From Tolypothrix bouteillei VB521301 (GTDB lineage: Bacteria > Cyanobacteriota > Cyanobacteriia > Cyanobacteriales > Nostocaceae): DNA of 64,000 bases. The notes below the pieces were generated by a model that saw only the letters and a program-made list of their open reading frames with translations, was not told where the DNA came from and did no database searches. The number at the start of each line of letters is the position of its first letter. The first letter of the stretch is position 1. The position numbers and the translations under genes are program-made. The DNA is taken from NCBI RefSeq assembly GCF_000760695.4, contig NZ_JHEG04000001.1, positions 802,426-866,425 of the forward strand. The letters run 5' to 3'. This document shows positions 54,684 through 63,514 of the stretch, piece after piece.

Positions 54684-57047
54684 CTAGTATTCAACTTGTT
54701 TAAAGATAGCATAGCCACTACGTAGAGAGGGATTCTGAGCGACTAGAGTATAGTTTGGATCTATAAGAAGTCTGTGATGATTCTTGTAATTCTGAAAGGT
54801 ACTAGTATCATCAAGCACGAATAACTTTGCTCCATACACTTCCTCTAACTCATTACTAAAATTTAGTTCGGAAGCATCTATTAATACTAAATCAAAAGAA
54901 TCAATCGCATATTTTTGTTTAATTTCATTAATACAATTATTGAGCTTACCAGGAAAATCTTCTGATGAGAAAAGTGAAATTTCGTGAAAATTAATTGAAG
55001 AGATAACAGAATACTGCTTTTCCAATTTGACAAAACTAGGTTTTGAAATGTTTATACAGAATGTGGAGGGATGATTTGGATTCTCTCGAATGCCTGTTAA
55101 AAAAGCCTCAGTGGTTCCCTCTCCAGCAGATGCTCCAATAATAATTGCTGTCTTGATATCTTCTTTTCCTGCAATTCTTTGAATGGTGCTAAAAAATTCG
55201 TCATTTCTCATTTCCGAAAAACGGTAAGGCAGAAAATAACCGAATCTCTTTTCCAAAAAACGCAATATATCGCCAGCTATTGACTTGAAGTGCAAAATCA
55301 ACTGTTTGCTAAGTGTAATATATTTGGGTTCTATAATTGGTTGAGTTTCTAAATTTTTTAGGAAATTTTTTGAGCCAGTAGTAGGAATAGAGGTTTGAGA
55401 GTTTGTTAACGAGCTGGGAAGATAACTATAACCATTTTTTGGTTCTTTGAAAAATCTAATTTTTGACTCTAGCACACTGTCTAACGTTTTTGCCCAATCA
55501 ACTTGTTGAGAATTATGCAACATTATGGAAACTTGCTGAACCCACTCATCAAAACTTCGGTGGGGTAGTTGATGAACACTAAAGCGGTACTTTAAGGGAT
55601 CGCTATACGCTAAATTTTCATTCTCTCTCGTACTTTCTAATACATTAATAATCCAACGAGTACGGTCAAGCTCTGGATGCTTAAGTGATGGAAATTCATT
55701 AGCACACTTTATAGCTTCTTCTAATTTTCCTTGGCAGAGAAGGGAAATAATTAAATAAGCCCACTCGACTGGGTCAGGATCTAAAGCTTTATAGTGTTCA
55801 AGAGTTTGTTTAATCAGTGGGAGAATCCACTCGTATGCCTTTGCTGGCTTTCCTTGATAAAGATTACATAGTGCTAATCGCAGTCTTGGTTCGGGTATCC
55901 AGAATATATACCCCAGGCAACGAAGATATAAAGTTTGTGCTTCTTCATACTGACCTGTCCAAAGTTTTTCATCCCCCTGCTTCAGCAGCATTACATCTAA
56001 TCCATTACAGTGGATAGGCGAATTTTTAATTTCTGATGAGTTTTCTACAACGATAAGCGGTTTGAAAGGATTGGTCTGAACAATCTTTTGATTGGGTTTA
56101 AGATTTTTGTATAGATTAAACCATTGGAAAATTTGATCTCGTTGTTTTAAAGTGTGTTGAGAATGAACCAATTGATACCCAGCATTAGTAATTTTTTCTA
56201 ACTCATCTAAATTTTGAAATAGATAGTCAAGCTTATCTAATACATCATGTTCATTAGCAAAAACACAATTTTGCATATCAATAAAGCCACAGGCTTCCAA
56301 AGCTGATGTTTTTTCTGTAATGAGACATGATTTAGATGCTGGTATTTCAAAATGTTTGCGAACAACTTCTTTTGCAACTGTACCACAAGTAGGTACAAAC
56401 CAAGAAGCGTTTATTGTACGGGCATATCGCTCCCCATACATCATGCGTGTTGTTAAACGCTCTGTATATCCTAAATGCGGGCAAATGAGCGATGGATAAT
56501 TCTGGGAAACAATTTTATAGATTTGTTGACGCCAAGGATACAAATGATGTATGTGCCCGCTAAACAAAATTGGTATATTTTTAGATTCACTGTAATCCTT
56601 AAATATGTCAGCATCAACAAAATTTGGCCAGACAAATAAGTTTTCAGCAATCTCAGGTGTATGTTCAGCTGTAGTGGTGCAAATGGAAAAGAAGGTTTCA
56701 ATACCCCAATGTTCCATATCAGAGAGAAAACCTGCACGGCAATCGCACCAGGAATCTCCGTTATGAAATCCTAGCTTGGGTATTTCTGGGTATGCCGAAG
56801 TATTTTTAATACTAATTCTGCAAGAATCAATATATTTAATACCACTTTCAAAAAGTGTTAAATCTGGTTGATACTTATCACAAATCTCCTGATAGTCACA
56901 ATCCTCATTAATAACAATAACTTCAAAAAATTCGGATAAACACTTGACGTGTTGTTTGATGTGCATTTGGACGAACTTAGCTGTCTCTTTATGTTTCCAT
57001 TGAAAAAACACAAGCTTAGGCTTAGTCATCTTCTCTATCTTATCCAT
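54684..57047 (-). CDS. Glycosyltransferase - TPR - class I methyltransferase-like fusion protein
   Basis: 787 residues in three parts. About 1-310 is a CgeB-like glycosyltransferase (KLVFFQWKHKETAKFVQMHIKQHVKCL; ILFSGHIHHLYPWRQQIY; KSCLITEKTSALEACGF). About 355-480 is TPR-like (EEAQTLYLRCLGYIFWIPEPRLRLALCNLYQGKPAKAYEWI). About 600-787 is a methyltransferase-like Rossmann domain with TAIIIGASAGEGTTEAFL, FCINISK and FDLVLIDASEL. It may both glycosylate and methylate a glycan, or scaffold the other enzymes. No frame break is seen, so it is one chain. Confidence 0.78.
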   Translation of the reverse strand: MDKIEKMTKPKLVFFQWKHKETAKFVQMHIKQHVKCLSEFFEVIVINEDCDYQEICDKYQPDLTLFESGIKYIDSCRISIKNTSAYPEIPKLGFHNGDSWCDCRAGFLSDMEHWGIETFFSICTTTAEHTPEIAENLFVWPNFVDADIFKDYSESKNIPILFSGHIHHLYPWRQQIYKIVSQNYPSLICPHLGYTERLTTRMMYGERYARTINASWFVPTCGTVAKEVVRKHFEIPASKSCLITEKTSALEACGFIDMQNCVFANEHDVLDKLDYLFQNLDELEKITNAGYQLVHSQHTLKQRDQIFQWFNLYKNLKPNQKIVQTNPFKPLIVVENSSEIKNSPIHCNGLDVMLLKQGDEKLWTGQYEEAQTLYLRCLGYIFWIPEPRLRLALCNLYQGKPAKAYEWILPLIKQTLEHYKALDPDPVEWAYLIISLLCQGKLEEAIKCANEFPSLKHPELDRTRWIINVLESTRENENLAYSDPLKYRFSVHQLPHRSFDEWVQQVSIMLHNSQQVDWAKTLDSVLESKIRFFKEPKNGYSYLPSSLTNSQTSIPTTGSKNFLKNLETQPIIEPKYITLSKQLILHFKSIAGDILRFLEKRFGYFLPYRFSEMRNDEFFSTIQRIAGKEDIKTAIIIGASAGEGTTEAFLTGIRENPNHPSTFCINISKPSFVKLEKQYSVISSINFHEISLFSSEDFPGKLNNCINEIKQKYAIDSFDLVLIDASELNFSNELEEVYGAKLFVLDDTSTFQNYKNHHRLLIDPNYTLVAQNPSLRSGYAIFKQVEY

Positions 57048-57086
57048 ACAATTTCTTTGCTAACTCCCAATCATTGTTAATAGCAA

Positions 57087-58289
57087 TCAAACCTCACAGA
57101 TTCGTTTTAGTGCCTTAACCACATAATTTTGCTCTTGCTCAGTCATTTGATGGAACAATGGCAAAATTATAGAACGCTCTTGAGCTTGTTCGCTTTCAGT
57201 TAAGCGCTGACACTTTCCCTTTTGGCAATCACAGTTATGGCGATCGATTCCACACAACCAATTTTCTCTCTTGTAAGCACTTTCGCGATGAGCGCACATA
57301 ATTCCACGTCGTGTTGAAATACCTGCATCTAACATTGCCTGCATGACTTGCACTTGGTCACATCGCTCCGGTAACCTCACACAATAGCTTTGCCAATTAC
57401 TTCTCACCCATCTAGGCTCTGTCGGTAATTTCAACCCTGGTACATCTGCCAACAATTCCTGATATCGCTGTGCTAAGTAACGACGACGTTCCACAATTTC
57501 CGGTAACCGCTTCAGCTGTTCGCGCCCCACTGCGGCTTGGATATCGGTCATGCGATAGTTGTAACCCAACATGGGGTAAGACTCGAAAATAACTTGCTTG
57601 GCACCATGACGCACTGTATCGGGAACGCTCATCCCATGTTGTCGCCAAAGGCGAAACAGCTTATCCCATTCAGGATTGTTTGTAGTTATCATCCCACCAT
57701 CACCAGTGGAAATAACTTTACGGGGGTGGAAAGAGAAACAAGCGATATCCCCATGGGGTTTGCCAATTTTTTCCCATTGTCCATCCCAAAGAATTTCACT
57801 GCCGATCGCACAAGCAGCATCTTCAATCACTGGCAACTCGTAATGACGGGCAATATCCAGTATGGCTTTTAAGTTACAAGGCATCCCCATCTGATGAACA
57901 ATGAGAATAGCACGAGTGCGCTCGCTAATTGCCGATTCAATTAATAGCGGGTTAATGTTATATGTCTGCGGTTCAATATCTACAAAGACGGGGACTGCAC
58001 CGCAGTAACGAACACTATTAGCAGTAGCGATATACGAATGACTGACAGTAATCACCTCGTCCCCAGGCTGAACACCTACAGCTAATAGTGCGAGGTGCAG
58101 TGCCGTGGTGCAATTAGACACAGCACAAGCATAATTTGCCCCCACATATGCTGCAAACTCCTGCTCAAATGCAGCAACTTCCGGTCCTTGAGTCACCCAA
58201 CCGGATAAGATCGGGCGCTTAGCTGCCTCAGCTTCTTCTTCACCCATCCACGGTTTGGCAATGGGAATATTCTGTATTTTCTCAGACAT
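57087..58289 (-). CDS. DegT/DnrJ/EryC1 aminotransferase with a Cys-rich insertion
   Basis: 400 residues, PLP fold type I. The catalytic Lys191 lies in CFSFHPRKVISTGDGGM, and DEVITVSHSYIATANSVRYCGAVPVFVDI and VIEDAACAIGSE are family blocks. It aminates a keto-sugar nucleotide. Odd: residues 346-360 contain four Cys (C346, C353, C355, C360) in CGIDRHNCDCQKGKC, a possible metal or disulfide site not usual in the family. Its start overlaps the upstream epimerase gene by 8 bp. Confidence 0.93.
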   Translation of the reverse strand: MSEKIQNIPIAKPWMGEEEAEAAKRPILSGWVTQGPEVAAFEQEFAAYVGANYACAVSNCTTALHLALLAVGVQPGDEVITVSHSYIATANSVRYCGAVPVFVDIEPQTYNINPLLIESAISERTRAILIVHQMGMPCNLKAILDIARHYELPVIEDAACAIGSEILWDGQWEKIGKPHGDIACFSFHPRKVISTGDGGMITTNNPEWDKLFRLWRQHGMSVPDTVRHGAKQVIFESYPMLGYNYRMTDIQAAVGREQLKRLPEIVERRRYLAQRYQELLADVPGLKLPTEPRWVRSNWQSYCVRLPERCDQVQVMQAMLDAGISTRRGIMCAHRESAYKRENWLCGIDRHNCDCQKGKCQRLTESEQAQERSIILPLFHQMTEQEQNYVVKALKRICEV

Positions 58290-59256
58290 TGCTTGTTTCC
58301 TTTGTCAGCTTTTGTTCCTGCCACCAATTAACCAAACGAGCCAATCCTTCTTCCAGAGACACTTGTGTCTCAAAGCCCAGCAATTTTTTGGCTTTACTAA
58401 CATCTGCCAGTCGGCGCTGCACGGGGTTCACTTTACGTTCCGGACCGTATTCTGGTTTTAGATCTGACCCCATCACTTTAGCCAAACTATAAGCCAGGTC
58501 ATTTAAACTAGTTTCAACACCACTTGCAACATTAAAGACCTCATCTGTAACATCCGCTTTCGCAGCCAAAATGTTAGCTCTAGCAATATCTTCAATGTAA
58601 ACAAAATCCATGGTTTGCTTGCCATCCCCAAAAATCAAGGGTGGCTGACCTGCGGCAATGCGATCCATCCAGCGAATCAGAACTTCAGTGTATACACCGT
58701 GAATATCCATGCGCGGACCGTAAACGTTGAAGTAGCGCAACCCTACGTAGTTCAAACCGTACATATCATAGAAACTGCGTAACAAACCCTCATTAAATGT
58801 TTTAGCTGCGCCATAGAGGGTGCGGTTATTATAGGGGTGATGGGATTCTGTCGTCGGAAATTCTTCTGCCATACCGTAAATGGAAGCAGATGAAGCCGCA
58901 ACTACCTTTTTTACCCCTGCCTTGACTGCTGCTTCCAAGACATTAAAAGTACCATCTGCAAGTACTTCCAACGCCAGACGCGGTTCTTCAGCACATTGAG
59001 TGATGCGAATAGCTGCTTGATGAAAGACGACATCCACACGTTGCATGACGTCATCTAAGAGTTCGCGATCGCGAATATCACCTTCAACAAGAACTACGTG
59101 ACCGTTTTCTCTTGCCCAAGCTAAGTTCTCGCGTCGCCCGCGTGTAAAGTTGTCTACAATAACGATCTCGGAAGTTCCCTCTTTAACTAGCAGATCGGCT
59201 ATGTGCGATCCAACCAAACCTGCTCCACCTGTAATCAAGACTCGTTTATTTGGCAT
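58282..59256 (-). CDS. NAD-dependent epimerase/dehydratase (extended SDR)
   Basis: 324 residues. The NAD-binding motif is VLITGGAGLVGSHIADLL, the catalytic YGAAK motif follows ASIYGMAEEFPTTES..., and the C-terminal RYFNVYGPRMDIHGVYTEVLIRWMDR is substrate-binding. It is of the UDP-glucose 4-epimerase or UDP-glucuronate type. It overlaps both neighbours, so it is translationally coupled. Confidence 0.92.
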   Translation of the reverse strand: MPNKRVLITGGAGLVGSHIADLLVKEGTSEIVIVDNFTRGRRENLAWARENGHVVLVEGDIRDRELLDDVMQRVDVVFHQAAIRITQCAEEPRLALEVLADGTFNVLEAAVKAGVKKVVAASSASIYGMAEEFPTTESHHPYNNRTLYGAAKTFNEGLLRSFYDMYGLNYVGLRYFNVYGPRMDIHGVYTEVLIRWMDRIAAGQPPLIFGDGKQTMDFVYIEDIARANILAAKADVTDEVFNVASGVETSLNDLAYSLAKVMGSDLKPEYGPERKVNPVQRRLADVSKAKKLLGFETQVSLEEGLARLVNWWQEQKLTKETSNV

Positions 59257-60226
59257 TTTCTTTTAACCTGATTATTTCCTGTTCCAGAGTTTGAATGCGT
59301 TCTAGTAGCTCAGATGCTCTGAGACCTAAAGTTGTTTTAACTGATTTAATGACGTTTGCTGCTGCTGTCTTTTCTTCACCTTCAAATTGAACTTCATAAA
59401 TTCTCAGCACTCCATCACCTGTCAGCACATCAACATAACCTTCTTTTTTAGCTCGGTTGATGACTCGACCTGAGATGCGTCCTACATAGGAAGGAGGATT
59501 CTTAACTATCTCGGCTTGCCATATTAACAATTTTCGCCCGAGTAAGTATGTATAAGCCCCAGGGAAGGGAAAGACTAATGCCCGAATCAGACAGTCTATA
59601 CTTCTTGTTGGTGCAGACCAATTAATTTCACCATCTTCAGGAAGGCGAGTACAACCATAGGTAGCTTCGGCACTATTTTGCTCAGTTCCTTGGTAACCTT
59701 GCAATAATTTAATAACCGTTTCTCCTAAATGCTGTTGCTGAATCTCATTTAACTGGTGATACAGATCGGCTACAGTATCGCGATCGCGAATGGGAATAAG
59801 CTTCTGAAATAGAATATTACCCCCATCTAGTTCAGCACTGAGCTTGTGAATTGTAATTGCAGCGCAAGGTTCATCATTGACAATTGCCCAATTAACATTA
59901 GCGCGACCCCGATAATGCGGTAAGGGAGAATAATGAACATTGACAAAGGTAGACAATTCAATCAGATCTGGTGGCAGAATGTAGTTATATGATGAAACCA
60001 CCACACAATCTGGCTGAAATTTTAATACTAGCGATCTAATCTGCTTGGTGGAAGTTTCTGAAAAGATTGGAATACCTGCTTGGCAAGCAAAGTTAACTAC
60101 AGGATCGTCTGTCTTGGAATCGGAACTGACATTTCTGACTACCGCTTGAACGTGGCATTTAGAAGCTAAAGATTCTAAAGCACTTAAAGTGGTAATACCC
60201 ATTCCAATTAAAAGGACATTAGCCAT
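59246..60226 (-). CDS. Formyltransferase (methionyl-tRNA formyltransferase-like, probably sugar-specific)
   Basis: About 326 residues from the ATG at 60226 (MANVLLIGMGITTLSAL); an upstream TTG frame to 60256 overlaps the previous stop. The N10-formyl-THF hydrolase/transferase fold carries NVHYSPLPHYRGRANVNWAI (catalytic Asn and His) and LDGGNILFQ (catalytic Asp). The C-terminal SYVGRISGRVINRAKKEGYVDVLTGDGVLRIYEVQFEGE is an OB-like Fmt_C domain. In an amino-sugar operon it most likely N-formylates a sugar amine, as WlaRD and FdtF do. A housekeeping Fmt cannot be ruled out. Confidence 0.85.
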   Translation of the reverse strand: MANVLLIGMGITTLSALESLASKCHVQAVVRNVSSDSKTDDPVVNFACQAGIPIFSETSTKQIRSLVLKFQPDCVVVSSYNYILPPDLIELSTFVNVHYSPLPHYRGRANVNWAIVNDEPCAAITIHKLSAELDGGNILFQKLIPIRDRDTVADLYHQLNEIQQQHLGETVIKLLQGYQGTEQNSAEATYGCTRLPEDGEINWSAPTRSIDCLIRALVFPFPGAYTYLLGRKLLIWQAEIVKNPPSYVGRISGRVINRAKKEGYVDVLTGDGVLRIYEVQFEGEEKTAAANVIKSVKTTLGLRASELLERIQTLEQEIIRLKENAK

Positions 60227-60239
60227 TTCCCATCTACCT

Positions 60240-61241
60240 TTACAACAGTTGAACAAATTTCATTTCTGCATCGTTGGAAGATTGCCGCCAAATCACTTCT
60301 GCTGCTTTCAATCCTCCGGCTTGCAGGCGGATAATTGGTTCTGGTCCCACTGCTGATGGCAAAATCCCCATATGTCCTGGTTTTGGCTCAACTTCCGGGC
60401 ATACAGGTATGTTGTGGGAGAAAAAGGCAGATCGATCTATGTCTCCCCAGTACTGAGCAACCAACGCTCCAGGCCAATATTTGGCGATCGCAGTTGCATC
60501 TGTTGTAGAGAGTAGCGGTTCAAAGCGCGGCTGCAAAGCCACTAAGATAGCATCGTATGTTTTATCTGTAGGAGCTTCTGCCAAACTATCAACAGTATCT
60601 ACACTAGCACCAGCATTGACTAAACCCCGTTCGATAAAGGAACGAAAAGGGTTATCGCACAACAGCAAAATCTGACTTTTGTAGACCGCGATACCAGCGT
60701 CTAATAAAAGCTTTACCGCCATTATTCCCAAAAAGGAGAACACATCTACAGATAGATGCCGCTCGTTCACACCAACTACATTTATATTTTGCTGGCGACA
60801 AGCTATCAAATCCACGTCTTCTGGTCTAAACTCCCAAGCCTCATACATTAACCCAATAACTGCATTTGGCTTCATCCAAGCAATCATCTCTGCGTTAATA
60901 GGACGCACGTGACCGCTATTGGTAATGATGTCTGCTTGAGCGACAACATCTTTTGATTTATTTGTGAGAAATTCAATGCGATCTCTGACCCCTGCAATTT
61001 CAGCTATTTGCTGTACTTCTGCTTTTACCTGTTCTACAGAACCATAACGACTGTCACGAGCGATCGCAAATACCTTGTCTGCTCCTGCCATTGCTGCCAA
61101 GACGGGCGTGACTGCATATGCTCCAGTTGCGGCTTCAGTCAGTACTGTCATGTTTTGAAGTTGCAAATTGCAGCCCTGAATTGCTTGCCGCATTAAAGTA
61201 ACAAGGCGATGGGAATTTAAACCAGGACGAGTATCGGACAT
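60240..61241 (-). CDS. Protein of unknown function, Rossmann-like, in the sugar operon
   Basis: 333 residues with no family I can name. The first half has alternating beta-alpha units (MTVLTEAATGAYAVTPVLAAMAGADKVFAIARDSRYGSVEQVKAEVQQIAE; ADIITNSGHVRPINAEMIAWMKPNAVIGLMYEAWE) and the second half a nucleotide-binding-like part (SQILLLCDNPFRSFIERGLVNAGASVDTVDS). It has no GxGxxG motif. The fold hints at a dehydrogenase or a PAPS/SAH-hydrolase-like protein. Its start shares one base with the stop of the DegT gene (TAATG), so it is made with that enzyme. Confidence 0.65.
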   Translation of the reverse strand: MSDTRPGLNSHRLVTLMRQAIQGCNLQLQNMTVLTEAATGAYAVTPVLAAMAGADKVFAIARDSRYGSVEQVKAEVQQIAEIAGVRDRIEFLTNKSKDVVAQADIITNSGHVRPINAEMIAWMKPNAVIGLMYEAWEFRPEDVDLIACRQQNINVVGVNERHLSVDVFSFLGIMAVKLLLDAGIAVYKSQILLLCDNPFRSFIERGLVNAGASVDTVDSLAEAPTDKTYDAILVALQPRFEPLLSTTDATAIAKYWPGALVAQYWGDIDRSAFFSHNIPVCPEVEPKPGHMGILPSAVGPEPIIRLQAGGLKAAEVIWRQSSNDAEMKFVQLL

Positions 61242-62347
61242 TAAACTTTTACCCCTCGAGCAATTTTGATACTATCCGCAACGGTATGAATTTGTGCTGC
61301 TGTCAGTTCAGCGTACATTGGTAGCGAAAGAACTTCTTTTGCCACTTGTTCTGAATGAGGAAAATCTCCCGGCTTGTATTCTAAGTATGAATAAGCTTCT
61401 TGTAGGTGTACTGGAATGGGGTAGTGAATCCCTGTTTGAATGCCTTGTTCCTGTAAACTCTGTTGCAGTGTATCGCGTTGCTGTAACGCGATCGCATAAA
61501 CGTGATAAACGTGATGGCTGTAGGGCATAACAGTTGGAGTTGTCACACCCGCGCTTGCCAATAATTGGTCGTATAGCGCTGCGTGAGTTCTCCGTGCTTC
61601 AGTCCACTTATCTAAGTAGCGTAACTTCACCCGTAAAATAGCTCCTTGGATACCATCCATGCGATAGTTGTATCCCCTTAAAACATGGTGATATCTGCGT
61701 TCTTGTCCCCAGTCACGCAGCATTCGCATAGTCCGGGCATATTCGGGATTGCTGGTGACAACCATGCCTCCCTCTCCATAAGCACCCAAGTTCTTACCGG
61801 GATAAAAACTGAAACATCCTATATCACCCAGACTACCAACTCGTTGCCCTTTGTATTCTGCCCCATGAGCTTGAGCCGCATCTTCTATGACAACCAGGTT
61901 ATAACGTCGAGCAATTTCCAGAATGGGCTCCATATCTGCTGGCTGACCGTACAAATGCACCGGCAAAATAGCTTTAGTGCGTTCGGTGATTGCTTGTTCG
62001 ATTTGGGTAGTATCGATTGTATAGGAAACAGGGTCAATATCTACGAAAACAGGTCGGGCACCAGTATAATAAATTGCAGCAACGGTGGCAACAAAGGTGA
62101 AAGGTACGGTTATGACTTCGTCACCAGGACCAACACCAGCTGCTAGTAGTGCGAGGTGTAATGCACTCGTACCTGTATTGACAGCAATCCCGTAATCAGC
62201 CCCGCAGTAGCCGGAAAATTCCTTCTCTAAATTGGCTACCTCATCACCTAAAATAAATTGAGTGCTTTCCAGTACGTTGAGAACAGCAGAATTGATTTCT
62301 TCTTTAATACTGGTGTACTGAGCCTTTAAATCGACAAATGGAATCAT
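61241..62347 (-). CDS. DegT/DnrJ/EryC1 aminotransferase
   Basis: 368 residues. PLP Lys185 is in CFSFYPGKNLGAYGEGGMV, with DEVITVPFTFVATVAAIYYTGARPVFVDIDP and VIEDAAQAHGAEYKGQRVG. It is closest in pattern to WbpE/FdtB-type enzymes that aminate a 3-keto or 4-keto sugar nucleotide. It overlaps the Gfo/Idh gene by 4 bp, the pairing used in UDP-diacetamido-glucuronate synthesis (WlbA-WlbC type). Confidence 0.94.
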   Translation of the reverse strand: MIPFVDLKAQYTSIKEEINSAVLNVLESTQFILGDEVANLEKEFSGYCGADYGIAVNTGTSALHLALLAAGVGPGDEVITVPFTFVATVAAIYYTGARPVFVDIDPVSYTIDTTQIEQAITERTKAILPVHLYGQPADMEPILEIARRYNLVVIEDAAQAHGAEYKGQRVGSLGDIGCFSFYPGKNLGAYGEGGMVVTSNPEYARTMRMLRDWGQERRYHHVLRGYNYRMDGIQGAILRVKLRYLDKWTEARRTHAALYDQLLASAGVTTPTVMPYSHHVYHVYAIALQQRDTLQQSLQEQGIQTGIHYPIPVHLQEAYSYLEYKPGDFPHSEQVAKEVLSLPMYAELTAAQIHTVADSIKIARGVKV

Positions 62348-63381
62348 GCTGCTACCCTCGCTAAATCTAGTTCAACCAATCGACCTTGTCTCTTCATAGA
62401 CTGTGAAGCCGCTTCAAGAATCCTGACGACTTGCAATCCTACTTCTCCGTCTGTAATGGGACGTTCGCCTTTGCGAATGCAATCGAGGAAGTGCAATGCT
62501 TCTACTCGAATTGCTTCTGTCATATCTAAATGCGGTGCCCACATATCTCCAGCGCGATAACCAATCAGCATCTGGTATACGCTCTCAGAATTGTCTTTGA
62601 TTGTAATTCCTTTGTCGTAAATCTTGACTTTTTCACTGGGTTCTAAGTCATCGTAAACAATCATTTTTTGCGTACCGCCAATTAACGTGCGGCGTACTTT
62701 CACTGGTGCTAACCAGTTTACGTGGATATGAGCAATTAAATTACCTTCAAAGAATAATGTCAAGTAGGCAATATTTTCCGGTCCTCCAGAAACATGACTC
62801 ATACCCGTAGCAGAAACGGCATATGGTTGAGATGACAGTACATAGTTCATAATTGCAAGGTCGTGTACTGCCAAGTCCCAAATGACATTAACATCATGCT
62901 GAAATAGCCCTAAATTGACTCGAACAGAATCGTAATAGTAAATATCGCCTAACACTTTGTTGGCGATTAGTTCTCTCATTTTGCGTACAGCACTTGTGTA
63001 CACAAAGGTGTGATCCACCATCAGCACTAAATTACGCCGTTCTGCTTCGTCGATCAGCCTCATGGCTTGATCGGAGGTGACTGTCATTGGCTTTTCAACA
63101 AGTACGTGCTTGCCTGCTTGTAAAGCTGCCAATGCTAGGTCAAAATGTGTACTGACTGGTGTTGCGATCGCAACAGCATCGATTTTGGGGTCAGAAAACA
63201 TATCTCGGCAATCCGTCGTAACTTGGATAGAGGGATAGCGAGATTGTACCTTCGCCAGCAATTCTGGTTTAAAATCACTGACCATTCTCACTTGAGAACC
63301 AGGAATTTCTGCAAAATTTCTTACTAAATTTGGTCCCCAGTAGCCATAGCCAATGACACCAATCTTGATGTTGCTTTCCAT
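62344..63381 (-). CDS. Gfo/Idh/MocA sugar-nucleotide oxidoreductase
   Basis: 345 residues. The NAD-binding start is IGVIGYGYWGPNLVRNFAEIPG, with HVLVEKPMTVTSDQA (EKP motif) and WDLAVHDLAIMNYVL. It is WlbA/WbpB-like: it oxidises the C3 hydroxyl of a UDP-hexosamine uronate or related sugar, giving the substrate for the downstream aminotransferase. It is the first gene of the six-gene overlapping operon that runs to 57087. Confidence 0.93.
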   Translation of the reverse strand: MESNIKIGVIGYGYWGPNLVRNFAEIPGSQVRMVSDFKPELLAKVQSRYPSIQVTTDCRDMFSDPKIDAVAIATPVSTHFDLALAALQAGKHVLVEKPMTVTSDQAMRLIDEAERRNLVLMVDHTFVYTSAVRKMRELIANKVLGDIYYYDSVRVNLGLFQHDVNVIWDLAVHDLAIMNYVLSSQPYAVSATGMSHVSGGPENIAYLTLFFEGNLIAHIHVNWLAPVKVRRTLIGGTQKMIVYDDLEPSEKVKIYDKGITIKDNSESVYQMLIGYRAGDMWAPHLDMTEAIRVEALHFLDCIRKGERPITDGEVGLQVVRILEAASQSMKRQGRLVELDLARVAA

Positions 63382-63514
63382 GATTTATCACTCACTATTT
63401 TATAAAAAATGAGACCTTTAGAGAAAGGTCTACAAAGCGCTCGGTAACCGTAGAAACAGGTAACTGTACGCAAATAAAACTTACTAAAGCCAGAAGCTTT
63501 TCAATTGAAAAAAA

